Shown here: positions 53,354 to 63,563 of the stretch, piece by piece | How positions within the stretch are numbered: position 1 is the first letter of the stretch | Layout of the letters: every line of letters starts with the position of its first letter | Origin: CAVQCX01 sp963711095 | GTDB lineage: Bacteria; Pseudomonadota; Gammaproteobacteria; Chromatiales; Chromatiaceae | Direction of reading: 5' to 3' | Length of the DNA stretch: 64,000 nucleotides | Assembly: GCA_963711095.1 (NCBI GenBank) | Contig: CAVQCX010000004.1 | Coordinates: 61,872-125,871 of the forward strand | Position numbers and translations under genes: made by a program | Notes under the pieces: model-generated | Seen by the model: only the letters and a program-made list of their open reading frames with translations | Databases searched by the model: none | Told to the model about the DNA's origin: nothing

Positions 53354-55021
53354 ATGAATAGAGCCCCCCTGTGTCGGACCGCCCTGTCCGCAGCCTTGCT
53401 GCTCAGCGGTCCCGTCCTGGCATCGGCGCCGCCATTCGGCTTCATGCCGGCGGTTGATACCTACCAATATCGGCCCCTGGAGCAGGGCAGCCAGGGGGTG
53501 CGTCCCGTGACCCCACCGCCGATGGCGTTCAACGGCGGCTTCCCCTTCCCAGGCGCCAACCCGGGCTACGGTGCGCCATCGGGCTGGCCCGGCATGCCGG
53601 GCCAGCCATTCGGGATGGGCTACGGCCAGTCGCCGCCCGGCGCCGGACAGGCGGCTGTCAAGGTCGAGACGACGCTGAGCGACAATGACGCCTACGCACA
53701 GCAGAATCTGATCTACACCATCCGCATCCTTAGCGACGACAACCTCAGCGTCGCCGACCCGGTCCTTCCCGAGACCGACAGCCTGGTGTTCCAGCAGATC
53801 GACGGCCCGGTGACCCGAACCCAGGTCGAGAATGGCCGCCAGAAGATCGTCAACGAGTTCCATTACGCAGCGACGCCGGTGCGCGTCGGCAACCTCACGC
53901 TAGAGGCTGCGCGCGTGACCGGCAAAATGGCGCAGACCGGCAGGGCTTACGACGTGCGCGCCGCCGCTCCGATCAAGCTCAGCGTCAAGCCGGCCCCGAC
54001 TCAGGTGCAGCCCTGGCTGCCCCTGGACGACCTGAGCATTCAGACGCGGGTGAAGGACGGCGACGCGCCGGCGGCCGGTCAGCCGCTAAGCTTCGAGATC
54101 GAGATCAAGGCGATCGGCGCTACCGGCACCCAGCTGCCCTCCCTGGAAAAGCAGCTGGAGAGCCCCGACTTCCGGGTGTACCAGGAGAAATCCGAAACCC
54201 ATGGCATGCTCTCCCCGGATGGGACGCAGCTCGAGGGACGACGGGTCGAGTCCTTTACGCTGGTCCCGCAGCACGGGGGCCGGGTTCAGATCCCGTCGCT
54301 TCGCGTGAATTGGTGGAATCTGCGCACCGACCGCGCCGAGACGCTGGTGCTGCCGATTCGCCAACTGGTCGCCGGCGGTGGGCTGCGTGGCGACGGTGCC
54401 TTCGGGGTGACGGCCTCCAGCACCTTTTTCCCGGCCGGCTCGCCCCTGGCATTCTGGCTTCCGCTGCTCGGCGTTGCCTTCATGCTCGGCAGCTATTGGT
54501 CGTGGATCTGGGCACGTCGGCGGGGCCTCGCGCGCAACATTCTGGGACATGCCTCCGGCCTGCTGGGCCCGGCGAACGGCCGCGTCCGCGAGCTGCTCCA
54601 GGATCACTCACCGCGCCGTTACCTCCACATCGTCCGCCAGGGTCTGATCCGCGCCCTGCCGCGCTCGGTGCGGCTCTGGTACTGCATACGCTATGTCAAC
54701 AGCGAGGCTGACCCCCGCGACTGGTGTCAGATGTTCAAGTTCCTCGCCAACAAGCATCTGGGAATATCGCCCCAGCTGCCCTTGCCTGAGCTCGGCGAGC
54801 GTCTGATCGCCTCTCACCCCAAGGCGAACGCCCGAGTCATGCGTCAGCTGATGAGCGAGCTCGACGGCGGCATCTATGGCAGCACGACCCTGGACTTCGA
54901 GACCTGGAAGCAGGCATTCCGCAGGCAGCTGCGGCCGCGCATCCTGCCCGCCGGCCACGGCCTGGCGGCCCTGCGCCGCCCCGCCCCGAAGCTACCCGAG
55001 CTCAATCCCCGCGCTGTCTGA
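53354..55021 (+). CDS. batD: BatD-like protein
   Basis: 555 residues. Signal peptide (LSAALLLSGPVLA), a Gly/Pro/Phe-rich stretch (near 50-95), several Ig-like beta domains (VKVETTLSDNDAYAQQNLIY, FEIEIKAIGATGTQLPSLEK) and one membrane helix (near 370-395), then a cytoplasmic helical end. This matches BatD of Bacteroides-type aerotolerance operons. The Gly/Pro stretch is unusual. It is the last gene of the set, 27 nt after batC. Confidence 0.9.
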   Translation: MNRAPLCRTALSAALLLSGPVLASAPPFGFMPAVDTYQYRPLEQGSQGVRPVTPPPMAFNGGFPFPGANPGYGAPSGWPGMPGQPFGMGYGQSPPGAGQAAVKVETTLSDNDAYAQQNLIYTIRILSDDNLSVADPVLPETDSLVFQQIDGPVTRTQVENGRQKIVNEFHYAATPVRVGNLTLEAARVTGKMAQTGRAYDVRAAAPIKLSVKPAPTQVQPWLPLDDLSIQTRVKDGDAPAAGQPLSFEIEIKAIGATGTQLPSLEKQLESPDFRVYQEKSETHGMLSPDGTQLEGRRVESFTLVPQHGGRVQIPSLRVNWWNLRTDRAETLVLPIRQLVAGGGLRGDGAFGVTASSTFFPAGSPLAFWLPLLGVAFMLGSYWSWIWARRRGLARNILGHASGLLGPANGRVRELLQDHSPRRYLHIVRQGLIRALPRSVRLWYCIRYVNSEADPRDWCQMFKFLANKHLGISPQLPLPELGERLIASHPKANARVMRQLMSELDGGIYGSTTLDFETWKQAFRRQLRPRILPAGHGLAALRRPAPKLPELNPRAV

Positions 55022-55231
55022 TCCCGTCGCGCCTTTCCTCGCCCCGCGGCCGCGCGGGCTCGAGTCTCCCATGGCCGATGCTCCGGGGGCGTGCCGCCGG
55101 ACCTCACGCGCCAGCGTACCCGCCGTCACAGATCCGAAAGATTCGCCGGCTAAAGTCAGCGCCTTAGCGCCACCAACCACCTGACCTCCCCGAGCCTGGC
55201 TCCGGGGGGCCGGCCGATCGGACGAATCCGG

Positions 55232-55600
55232 ATGACGACCACACTCAATCTCTCGCTACTGACCAAGCACGCCGACACCACCACCTTCGCCCAGGGAAGC
55301 CCCATCTTCCGGACCGGAGAGCCGGGCGATTTCGTCTATGTCGTCAAATCCGGCGAGGTCGACATCGAAGTGGGCGACCGCCTGATCGAGACCATTCGGC
55401 CCGGCGGGATCTTCGGCGAGATGGCACTGATCTCGGATGAGCCCCGCAGCGCCTCAGCGGTAGCACGCACCGCATGCGAGCTGGTGCCCCTGAGCCAGAA
55501 GCGGTTTCTGTTCCTGGTGCAGGAGACCCCTTATTTCGCTCTGGAGGTCATGCGGGCTCTGGCCCGACGCTTGCGCCAGGCCGACGCCCTTTCCGCCTGA
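55232..55600 (+). CDS. cyclic nucleotide-binding domain protein
   Basis: 122 residues consisting almost only of a cNMP-binding beta-roll: GSPIFRTGEPGDFVYVVKSG, GGIFGEMALISDEPRSASAV (phosphate-binding cassette FGEMAL...PRSA). The cassette fits nucleotide binding. There is no DNA-binding or enzyme domain, so it may act as a soluble cAMP or c-di-GMP sensor. It lies 210 nt after batD. Confidence 0.87.
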   Translation: MTTTLNLSLLTKHADTTTFAQGSPIFRTGEPGDFVYVVKSGEVDIEVGDRLIETIRPGGIFGEMALISDEPRSASAVARTACELVPLSQKRFLFLVQETPYFALEVMRALARRLRQADALSA

Positions 55601-55675
55601 GGACGGAACGAGCGCCGCCGCGGCCGGCGGCCCCGCAAAGACCGTCATCTGCGTCCAACCCGGCGCGGGTCTGGC

Positions 55676-55888
55676 TCAACCACCCTCGAGACGGAACCCG
55701 ACCTTCAAGGTCACCTGCCAGTGCCCGACCTGGCCGTCGACGATGTGTCCGCGGGTCTCTACCACCTCGAACCAGTCCATGTGACGCATGGTTCCGGCAG
55801 CCCGCGCCAGCGCGTTGCGCACGGCATCGTCGCTGCTCACCTGGGATGAGCCGACGATCTCGATCTTCTTATAGACATGCTCGCTCAT
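55676..55888 (-). CDS. dodecin family flavin-binding protein
   Basis: 70 residues from ATG 55888, with GAGAGGTT 5 nt upstream. SEHVYKKIEIVGSSQVSSDD, ALARAAGTMRHMDWFEVVET and GHWQVTLKVGF are typical of dodecins, which form hollow dodecamers that store flavins (or CoA in some). Trp36-like position (MDWFEV) is the stacking Trp. Convergent with the cNMP-binding gene. Confidence 0.93.
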   Translation of the reverse strand: MSEHVYKKIEIVGSSQVSSDDAVRNALARAAGTMRHMDWFEVVETRGHIVDGQVGHWQVTLKVGFRLEGG

Positions 55889-56157
55889 GGCAACCTCTCG
55901 ATCGGGGTCCAAGACAAGGCGCTCGCCGTCCGGGCCCGATTCCCCGGTCGCCGGACGCATCGCACCTCAGGGTAGCAGAAGATTCTCGCTCTGCTCCCCA
56001 CCTGTCGTGGCGTCAGGCCCTGCGAAGTCGTCCCAGCCCGGCGCGACCGACCTTGTGGCGACGCGAGCCCGGGCCCCGGGGTGGCGAAAGCGCCTGGATT
56101 GACCGGCGCTTGCGGTGCCGATAGCGTGAGACCTGGGATCAGCAGAGCACCCTGCCG

Positions 56158-57390
56158 ATGGAGTCACCGATCGAGACAAAGCCGGTCGCCCTCAGCCCCG
56201 CTGAGCTCCGCTACGCGCTGCTCATGCTGTTAGGCGAGCGCCTGGCGGGTGTCTTCGTCGTCGCCTGGCTCGGCGTGCTCTACTTTCTCGCCATGCAGGG
56301 CGAGCTGTCTCTCAACGGCCTGCTCGGTACACTCGGGCGCTGGTGGCCGGCCCCCCTGACGCTGGGGGGCACCCAGGTGGCGATCCTCTGGCTGGCGCCC
56401 TGGACCGCCATGCGCTCGGCCCATTACCAATCGCTGCTGCGTCCCACGCGCTATAGGCTCGACGCTGCAACGCTGACCATCATGCCGGCCGATGCCGACC
56501 CGCTGGTGCGCCCCTACCGGAGCCTGAGGGGGACGAGCCGGGTCCGCCACCTGCTCGCCCTGCGCCAGGCCGACGGCCGCTACCTGCTGATACCGAAAAG
56601 GGCCTGTCGCAACCCTGGAGAGCTGGAGGCGATCCAGGCGCTGCTCCCCCCGGTGCCGGCGCCGATCGAGCCACAGGCGGCGCCCGGCCGCGGCCTCTGG
56701 TCGGACCTGGCGGCCAACCTGTGGACCGGTCTCGGCTTGGCGCTGCTGCGCCCGGGCTCGGTGGGTCGGTTGCGCAGCGGCGCCGGGCAAGTGCCGCTGC
56801 TCGCCCTGGTGGCGCTGCTGGTCGGCGTGACCGGCGACTGGCTCGCCGTAAGCGGCCCCGCCGAGATCGATGCCTACGCGTTCGAGCAACAGGCGACCCA
56901 GGTCATCGCGCTGATGCTGGGCGCCCTCTGGATCGCCTGGCTGCTGGGCTCCACGGCGCGCTGGCTGCCGGTCCTGGTGCTGCTGCTGAGCCTCGAGCCT
57001 TTCTTCGCGCTCGGCTCGCAGCTGCTGGACCAGGCGTCCGGCGCCCTGACGCGCTGGGGGAGCGCAGGGCAGGCGCTCGACCTGTTGCTGTTTCTGTGGC
57101 TCCTCGGGGTCTGGCTACGCGCCCTGCGCGCCCTGACGCCCGGGCGCCCGAGCACCGGCGCCTGGGGTGTGCTGGTGCTGTTCGCCCTCACCATCCTGCC
57201 GTTCTGGTGGCTCCCCGAACAGAGCTTCTGGGACGTCGCCGCCCGAGCGCAGCGCGAGCCGCGGGTCAACGTCGAGGACACCTATTACGCACAGCCCGAG
57301 CTACTGGAGCGCGCCCTAGACGACCCCGCCCCCGAGCGTCCCGGCCGGGTGGATCTGTACTTCCTGGGGTTCGCCGGATACCGCATCGGG
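56158..57390 (+). CDS. multipass membrane protein, C13-peptidase-like, truncated by the assembly junction
   Basis: About 410 residues: an N-terminal cytoplasmic stretch, then several membrane helices (AELRYALLMLLGERLAGVFV, LLALVALLVGVTGDWLAVSG, VLVLLLSLEPFFALGSQLLD) and the start of a periplasmic domain (NVEDTYYAQPELLERAL, VDLYFLGFAGY). The last part resembles the opening of a legumain-like C13 peptidase domain, which follows such helices in gammaproteobacterial proteins. The catalytic His and Cys would lie beyond the break. After residue 408 the sequence becomes Streptomyces-like, so the frame to 57,471 ends in foreign sequence. Confidence 0.8.
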
Positions 57391-57392
57391 CA
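57375..57392. other. junction between gammaproteobacterial and Streptomyces-like sequence
   Basis: Up to GGGTTCGCCGGATAC (57,367-57,381) the reading continues a gammaproteobacterial membrane protein. From about 57,385 the sequence matches an actinobacterial intergenic region and then a small gene. No att site, tRNA, integrase or IS is found here. All genes to the right are actinobacterial. The exact base is estimated within about 15 nt. Confidence 0.8.
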
Positions 57393-57460
57393 TGGGGACT
57401 CCGGATCCTGTACCAGCATGGTCACTCCCGAGCGTAACCGGGTACGGACACTGTGTGTCC

Positions 57461-57678
57461 ATGAACTGTGAGATTCCGCCGCCCGGTGCGTACGCCGTGG
57501 ACATGCGTACCGACCGTGTCGGCAAGGTGATGGGGGCCGAGGGCCCCTGCGTACAGTTGCGCCCGCCCGCCGGTGGCGTCGAATGGGACGTGCCGCCGGA
57601 GGACTCCGGCCCGCGGGGACGTTGGAGGAACTCCGTGCCAAAGTGACCGAGATCAACAAGGACCGGTGGATCACATGA
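57461..57678 (+). pseudogene. small Streptomyces-type hypothetical protein, frameshifted
   Basis: Starts MNCEIPPPGAYAVDMRTDRV, a pattern of short Streptomyces proteins (PPPGAY..D..T...G.VMG..GP.VQLRPP). Near 57,600 the frame shifts; a second frame continues PAGTLEELRAKVTEINKDRW to the TGA at 57,678. Function unknown. It converges on the SURF1 gene. Confidence 0.6.
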
Positions 57679-58523
57679 CCGCTGAGGCGGTGTCCTCGTC
57701 CGTGGCGGGCTCGTCGTCCGGTTCCGGCTCGTCGTCCGCGCCGGCTCGTCCGGGTCGGGCAGCAGGCCGAGAGCCGCGTCGCGGGCCGTCTCCGCGTCCC
57801 GGCGGAAGAGGCGGAACCACATGAACAGCACGAAGCCCGCGAAGACGAACCATTCGGCCGTGTAGCCCAGGTTCTGGAACGCCTTCATGTCCAGGCCGCT
57901 GTTCGTCGGGGCGGCCGGCGGGACGGGCTTGGAGCGGCGCGTCCGGGTGCTGCACGGTGATCCAGCGCGTCGTAGACGTCGTAGGGCACCAGGTTGACCA
58001 GCGAGGCCGCGCTGATGATGCCGAGCCCGCCGCGCGGCAGCGCGCCGCCCTGCACACCCGGGCTGGACTGGGACTCCGACGGCTGCAGCGCGCCCGTCAC
58101 CGTCACTTCACCCGTCGGGCGGCCGTTCGGCACCCGGTGAGGTGTCCGGGCGGCCCGGCAGCCAGCCGCGCACGACGGGCAGGGCGCGCCCGGAGTCCGT
58201 GCGCAGCAGGGCGAGGGCGTAGAAGCCGGTCCCGCCCCTCGAGGGTCCGGCCGGGACCAGGAAAGGGTGCCGGGTGTCGAAGTGGCCGGTGGCCCGGGCA
58301 GGGCGGCCGCTGCTGTCCTGGCTGACCGGCAGCAGGGAGGCGAGCGGCTTCGCCGGGGCGGATGACGCCTCGGCGGCGGTGTGCTCGACGCTGCTGGTGG
58401 GTCTCGACGCGGGCTTCGAACCGGCTCAGTTGCCAGCTGCCCATGAACACGCAGACCGGAATGGCCAGCACGGCGAAGAAGGGTGATCCCCCACCACCGC
58501 GGGGTCAGCAGAAACCGGTACAC
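57671..58523 (-). pseudogene. SURF1 family protein, Streptomyces type, many frameshifts
   Basis: The start MYRFLLTPRWWGI, then IPVCVFMGSWQLSRFEARVE in another frame, and the second membrane helix region (AEWFVFAGFVLFMWFRLFRR) in a third, together make up a SURF1-like protein, which in other bacteria helps insert heme into cytochrome oxidase. The terminal part is Asp/Glu-rich (DEPEPDDEPATDEDTASAVM). At least four indels break it within 850 bases. Confidence 0.7.
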
Positions 58524-58561
58524 GCTCCCACGGTACGGCTTCGGCGACCGGGGCGGGAGGA

Positions 58562-58598
58562 ACGGGGGCGGGCCCGCCGTCGACGGGCCCGCCCCCGT
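58562..58598. terminator. large GC hairpin between SURF1 and the upstream gene
   Basis: ACGGGGGCGGGCCCG pairs with CGGGCCCGCCCCCGT around a 7-nt loop, a perfect 15-bp stem. Streptomyces terminators are often such GC hairpins without a T run. It lies between the stop near 58,656 and the SURF1 start. Confidence 0.7.
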
Positions 58599-58655
58599 GC
58601 TGCCCTGGGCACCCGCCGTCGTCGTCGCGGTTCGGCTCGCAGCAGTCGACCCGCG

Positions 58656-60008
58656 CTACGACGTCGCCGGGAGGACTCCCGTGCGGTGGACCGTGCCGGC
58701 GCAGGCGCCTTCGAGGAGCGGTACCCGCTGCGGCCGGGCCGTCCGATGTCCGGGGTGTGGCTGAGGGCCACGGACGGTTCGGGGTGCTCGTCGTTGCCGC
58801 CACTGGCAGCGCCGTCGCCGCCGCCGGTCCCGCCGGAGTTCTTGCCGCTCCCGCCGCCGCCCGTGCCGCCGCTGCCGGTGCCCCCGCTCCCGGTGCCGCC
58901 GCTGTGCGTTCCTCCGCCGTCGGCGGAGGGGGAACTGTCACCGCCGGTCTTGGCACCGCCCGGGCTGCCGGAGGGGGTGGGGGAGCTGAAGCCACGCTGA
59001 GTTGCGCTGCCGCCGGAGGTGCCGACGGCCGGCGGGTCGGACGGCCCGGCCGAGCAGCCGGCTGGGGCCGCCGCCCTCCCTGGGCACCCAGGCGAACTGC
59101 ACCACGTAGGCGCCGCCGGGTGTGAGGACGAGTTCGTCCGGGGCGGTGGTGGGGTCGGGCAGGGCCGGGGCGGCGTCGCCGGTGGTGTGGTCCGACGACC
59201 TGGACCAGTTCCGAGCTGGCTTTGCCCGGTGCGGTGGCGACGACGAGGCCGTCCCCCATGACCGTGCAGGGATCCGGGGAGACGTTGACGACGCGGGAGA
59301 GAGCCGTAGACGCGTCCCTGTGCGTCGGGGTCGGCGGTGGTGGCCGTGCCGTCGCCGAGCTGGGTGCGGTCGCAGCTGGGGGACACGGCGCCGAGGCTCG
59401 CGCTCGGGTCGGGGCCTGCGGTCTTGCCGGCGGAGGGCGAGGACGAGGCGCCGGCGGGCCGGCCGCCGTCGCCGCCGGGGCCGGGGTGCGCCCCGCCGGG
59501 GCGGCCGCCGCCCGTGCCGTGCACGTCGTCGGCTCCCCCGTCGCCCTGGAGGCCCTGGGAGTGCTCATGCCCGGCGACATGCATGGGACGGGGTCGTCCG
59601 TCGGAGATCAGATCGGGTGCTAAACAGCGCCGGGACCGCCGCACCGCCGACCAGGACGGCGGCGGCCACCCCGGCGAGGACCTGTCGGTGCCGGGCCTGG
59701 CGTGCGGGTACGGCACGGCGCAGGTGCTCCAGTGCGGTCGGGTCGGGTTCGAGATCCTGCACGCTCTCGTGCAGGAGCCGGCGCAGCGCGTCCTCGTCGA
59801 GCGACGGTGCGCCCGGGTCCGCGGCCTCGTGCTCCGCGGCCTCGTCGGACGCGGCGGCCCCGCCCGCGATCACGCGCGGCCGGAACCCGCCCGGCCCGGA
59901 CCCCTCGTCCGGGCCGTCGGAGGCGACGCGGTCGGCGTCCTGCGCCGGTGCGTCCTCGTCTGCGGGCGGCCGCGCGTCGTGGTGCTCGCGGTCGGGGCGT
60001 TCGGTCAT
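58656..60008 (-). pseudogene. putative membrane protein next to sigma factor, Streptomyces type, frameshifted
   Basis: Starts at ATG 60008 (MTERPDREHHDARPPADEDA), overlapping the sigma-factor stop (ATGA). A cytoplasmic acidic part with SLDEDALRRLLHESVQDLEP is followed by a membrane helix (VLAGVAAAVLVGGAAVPALF) and a long Ser/Gly/Pro-rich extracellular part with GGTGSGG runs. A coherent end (TVHRTGVLPATS) lies near 58,656 in another frame. Position fits a regulator of the sigma factor, but it has no anti-sigma zinc finger. Several indels are present. Confidence 0.6.
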
Positions 60009-60682
60009 GCAGCCGCCTCCATGGCGACACGGAGTGCGGCGATGCCGCGAGAGCCGTAGGCCTTGACCGATCCCAGGGACAGGCCGAGGACCTCGGCCAC
60101 CTGGGCTTCGGTCATGTCGGCAAAATAGCGCAGCACGAGGACCTCGCGCTGCCTGCGCTGCAGTCGGCGCAGGGGCGTTCTTCAGTTCGTCCTTCTCCAG
60201 CCGGTCGTAGGCGCCTTCCTCGGCGCTGGCCATGTCGGGCATGGGCTTGCTGAAAGTAACTTCATGCCCAGGATGCGGCGACGCAGTGTGGAGCGGGAGA
60301 GGTTGACGACGGTCTGCCTGAGGTAGGCGAGCGTCTTCTCGGGCTCCCGGACGCGTCTTCGAGCGGAGTGCACGCGGATGAAGGCCTCTGGGACGACGTC
60401 CTCGCACGAGGCGGTGTCGTCGAGGAGCAGTGCGGCCAGTCCGAGCAGTGAGCGGTAGTGGGTGCGGTAGGTGTCGGTGAGGTGGTCGACGGTCGTACCG
60501 GCAGTCATCGCCTCTTCAGCGCCCCCCCGTTGCGACCCGACGGTCACCGGGGGCGGAGCAGTCGACGGCTGCACCGTGGACGCGGGCCGCGGGGCCGGCC
60601 ACGGGGCGATCACGGGCATACCGGCTGTCGCGGTGCGCATGCCGCGCGCCGGAACCGTCGCGAATCCGAGTACCTCTGCCAC
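60005..60682 (-). pseudogene. SigE-type RNA polymerase sigma factor, Streptomyces type, frameshifted
   Basis: Region 2 is clear (YRTHYRSLLGLAALLLDDTA, EDVVPEAFIRVHSARRRV, TLAYLRQTVVNLSRSTLRRR). Then two indels (near 60,250 and 60,176) separate it from region 4 (REVLVLRYFADMTEAQVAEV, LGLSLGSVKAYGSRGIAALR). The protein belongs to the SigE-type ECF-like sigma-70 family of Streptomyces. Start is 60682 or 60508. It overlaps the downstream membrane protein by four bases. Confidence 0.75.
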
Positions 60683-60964
60683 GCCTGTTGGACACTCATC
60701 CCCCCGTCATGGTTGTACGCGGGGACGTGCGCGGTGCACCGCACTTCACTTTCCGCCATGTGTACCATCCCTCCCCTGTATGCAGTGACGCCGTCCGGAC
60801 CGCCGCCGGTTTCCCGGCGACGCGGAGACCCAGATTCTGCTGTACTAGTCACGCAGTGGCTAGTGGCCTGGACCTTTTGTCCGATCACATTTCCTTCACA
60901 ATCGGAGCCCGGGTACAACCATCCGAAGTCGGCGGCCACGGGCGGCCGTCGGTGAGGAAGGGAC

Positions 60965-62030
60965 TCAGCGGGCGAAGCCGACGGTCTCGGCGATGTGAAG
61001 GGCGTTCAGCGCGGTGCCCTTGCGCAGGTTGTCGCCGCAGGCGAAGAGAGCCAGCGTGCAGGGCTCGTCGGGGTGAACGGCGCACCCTGCCCACCCAGGT
61101 CGGGTCGGTGCCCACGACGTCGGCGGGAGTGGGGAGCTTGCCCCGCTCGGGGGCGTCGCACAGCACGACACCGGGAGCGCCCGCGAGGATGTCGGGCGCC
61201 GTCTCCTCGACGCTGACCTTGCTCTCGAAACGGGCGTGCAGCGCGAGGGAATGGCCGGTGATGACGGGGACGCGCACACACGTCGCGGTCACCGGCAGGT
61301 CGGGCCGGCCGAGGATCCGACGGGTCTCCTCACGGATCGTCAGCTCCTGCGAGGTCCAGCCGTCGGCCTCGGCGGCGAGCGCACCGGCAAACGGCACGAC
61401 GTTCAGCGCGATCGGCGCCTGGTAGGGGCCGGTCTCCCCGGCCACCCGCCGCACGTCGCCGGGTTGCGAGCCCAGCTCCGGGTGGCCGGTGACGGCCGCC
61501 AGTTGGGAGCGGAGCGTCTCGACGCCCTGTCGGCCCGAGCCGGAGACCGCCTGGTAGGAGGCGACATGCAACTCCTCGAGGCACCATTCGGAGTGCAGGG
61601 CACCCAGCGCGACGATCATCGTCAGCGTCGTGGAGTCGGGGTTCGCGAGGATCCCGCGCGGACGGGTGCGCGCGGCGGGCGCGTTGACCTCGGGAACGAT
61701 CAGCGGAACGTCGGGGTCGCCGCGGAACGCGGCGGAGTCGTCGATCACGACGGCACCCGCGGCCGCCGCGACGGGCGCCCAGCGCGCCGCGACGTCGTCG
61801 GGCACGTCGAACAGCGCCACGTCGACGCCGTCGAAGACGGTCTCGTCCAGGGCGCGGACCTCCGTCGGCTCTCCGCGCACGGTCAGCGTGCGCCCTGCCG
61901 AGCGGGCCGAAGCCACCAGCCGGATCTTGCCCCAGACGTCGGCCCGCTCGGAGAGCAGGCCCAGCAGCACCGCCCCGACGGCGCCAGTTGCACCGACGAC
62001 CGCCAGGGTCGGCCTGCTGCCCGAGGTCAC
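60965..62030 (-). pseudogene. asd: aspartate-semialdehyde dehydrogenase, Streptomyces type, frameshifted
   Basis: Starts at GTG 62030 (TSGSRPTLAVVGATGAVGAV, with NADP-binding GATGAVG). Most of the enzyme reads in frame, including LANPDSTTLTMIVALG, where the expected catalytic Cys of the usual NPNCTT/S motif is Ser (NPDSTT), and ETRRILGRPDLPVTATCVRV. The frame breaks near 61,085; the C-terminus (DNLRKGTALNALHIAETVGF) ends at 60,965. It makes aspartate semialdehyde for lysine, threonine and methionine synthesis, next to ask as in Streptomyces. Confidence 0.85.
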
Positions 62031-63314
62031 CTGCCGGTGCCTCCGTAGACCACGGCCTCGCCTGTCACGCTGTCCAGCCCGAACGCGGTGTGGACGGCAC
62101 GCACGGAGGCGTCGACGTCGTCCGCGCGGGTGACCACGGAGATCCGGATCTCGGAGGTCGAGATCAGTTCGATGTTGACGCTGGAGTTGGACAGCGCCTC
62201 GAAGAAGGTCGCGGTCACACCCGGGGTTCGTCTTCATGCCGGCGCCGACGAGGGAGATCTTGGCGATCTGGTCGTCGTAGCGCAGCGAGTCGTAGCCGAT
62301 GGAGCCCTGCTGCTTGCGCAGCGCCTCGATCGCCTTCTTGCCGTCCGTCTTGGGGAGGGTGAAGGAGATGTCGGTCAGGCCGGTCAACGCGGCGGAGACG
62401 TTCTGCACCACCATGTCGATGTTGATCTCGGCGTTCGCGATCGTGCGGAAGATCGCCGCAGCCTCGCCGGGCTTGTCCGGCACCCCGACGATCGTCACCT
62501 TGGCCTCGGAGGTGTCGTGCGCGACACCCGAGATCAGCGCCTGCTCCATCGAGTCTTCCCCTCGCCCGCTCACTCCGCCGGGCGGTTCGGTGCTCACCCA
62601 GGTCCCCGGCAGACCCGAGAAGGACGAGCGTACGTGAATCGGGATGTTGTAACGGCGTGCGTACTCCACGCAGCGGTGCAGCAGGACCTTGGAGCCGGAG
62701 CTGGCCAGCTCCAGCATGTCCTCGAACGAGATCCAGTCGATCTTCTGGGCCTTCTTCACGACCCGGGGGTCCGCGGTGAAGACACCGTCCACGTCCCCGT
62801 AGATCATGCAGGCTTCGGCATCCAGGGCGGCCGCCAGCGCAACCGCCGTGGTGTCCGAGCCGCCGCGACCCAGGGTGGTGATTCCACGGCTCCTAGGACA
62901 TGCCCTGGAAACCGGCGACGATCACGATGTTGCCCTCGTCCACCGAATCCTTATCCGGCCCGGGGTTACGTCGACGATCTTCGCCTTGTTGTGCACGGAG
63001 TCGGTGATCAGACCGGCCTGGCTGCCGGTGAACGACCGTGCCTCGTGGCCGAGGGATTTGATGGCCATGGCCAGCAATGCCATGGAGATGCGCTCTCCGG
63101 CGGTCAGCAGCATGTCGAACTCGCGCCCCGACGAAATCGGTGACACGTCTCCCGCGAGGTCGATCAGCTCGTCCGTCGTGTCGCCCATCGCCGAAACCAC
63201 CACGACAACCTGGTTGCCGTTCTTCTTGGCTTCGATGATCCTCTTGGCGACGCGCTTGATGCCCTCGGCATCGGCAACGGAGGAGCCGCCGTACTTCTGC
63301 ACGACAAGGCCCAC
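62027..63314 (-). pseudogene. aspartate kinase, Streptomyces type, multiple frameshifts
   Basis: Starts at ATG 63314 (MGLVVQKYGGSSVADAEGIK, with the KYGGSS nucleotide loop). The frame breaks near 62,950, has an in-frame TAG near 62,900 and breaks again near 62,215. Pieces include EACMIYGDVDGVFTADPRVV-like sequence, two ACT domains (VTIVGVPDKPGEAAAIFRTI and the final NSSVNIELISTSEIRISVVT) and end at 62,027, overlapping the asd start by four bases. It phosphorylates aspartate at the head of the lysine/threonine pathway. The number of lesions points to low read quality. Confidence 0.85.
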
Positions 63315-63563
63315 GTGTGCTCGCTCCTCAACTCACCGGGGCCCGTGTCAGCCGGGGCCCCGCTTCGGCTCATTTTACCGGGCTGCCGGGATTCGTCCCG
63401 TCAGCCCACACACTCTGCGACAACCGCACAGAGCATGCCCGGCGGGCGCAACCTCACGCCCGTCCAGCGACGACCCCTGCCCGATCCCCGGCGGCCCACA
63501 CGGAAACGTGCGGGAGCTCACACGCCCGTTCGGGGACGGGGACGTCGTGTGCGAGGCCCTACC

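Noticed and set aside
60610..60939. 109-residue minus-strand frame between asd and the sigma factor
   Set aside because: No recognisable sequence; it probably reflects the intergenic region and frame noise in the low-quality Streptomyces part.
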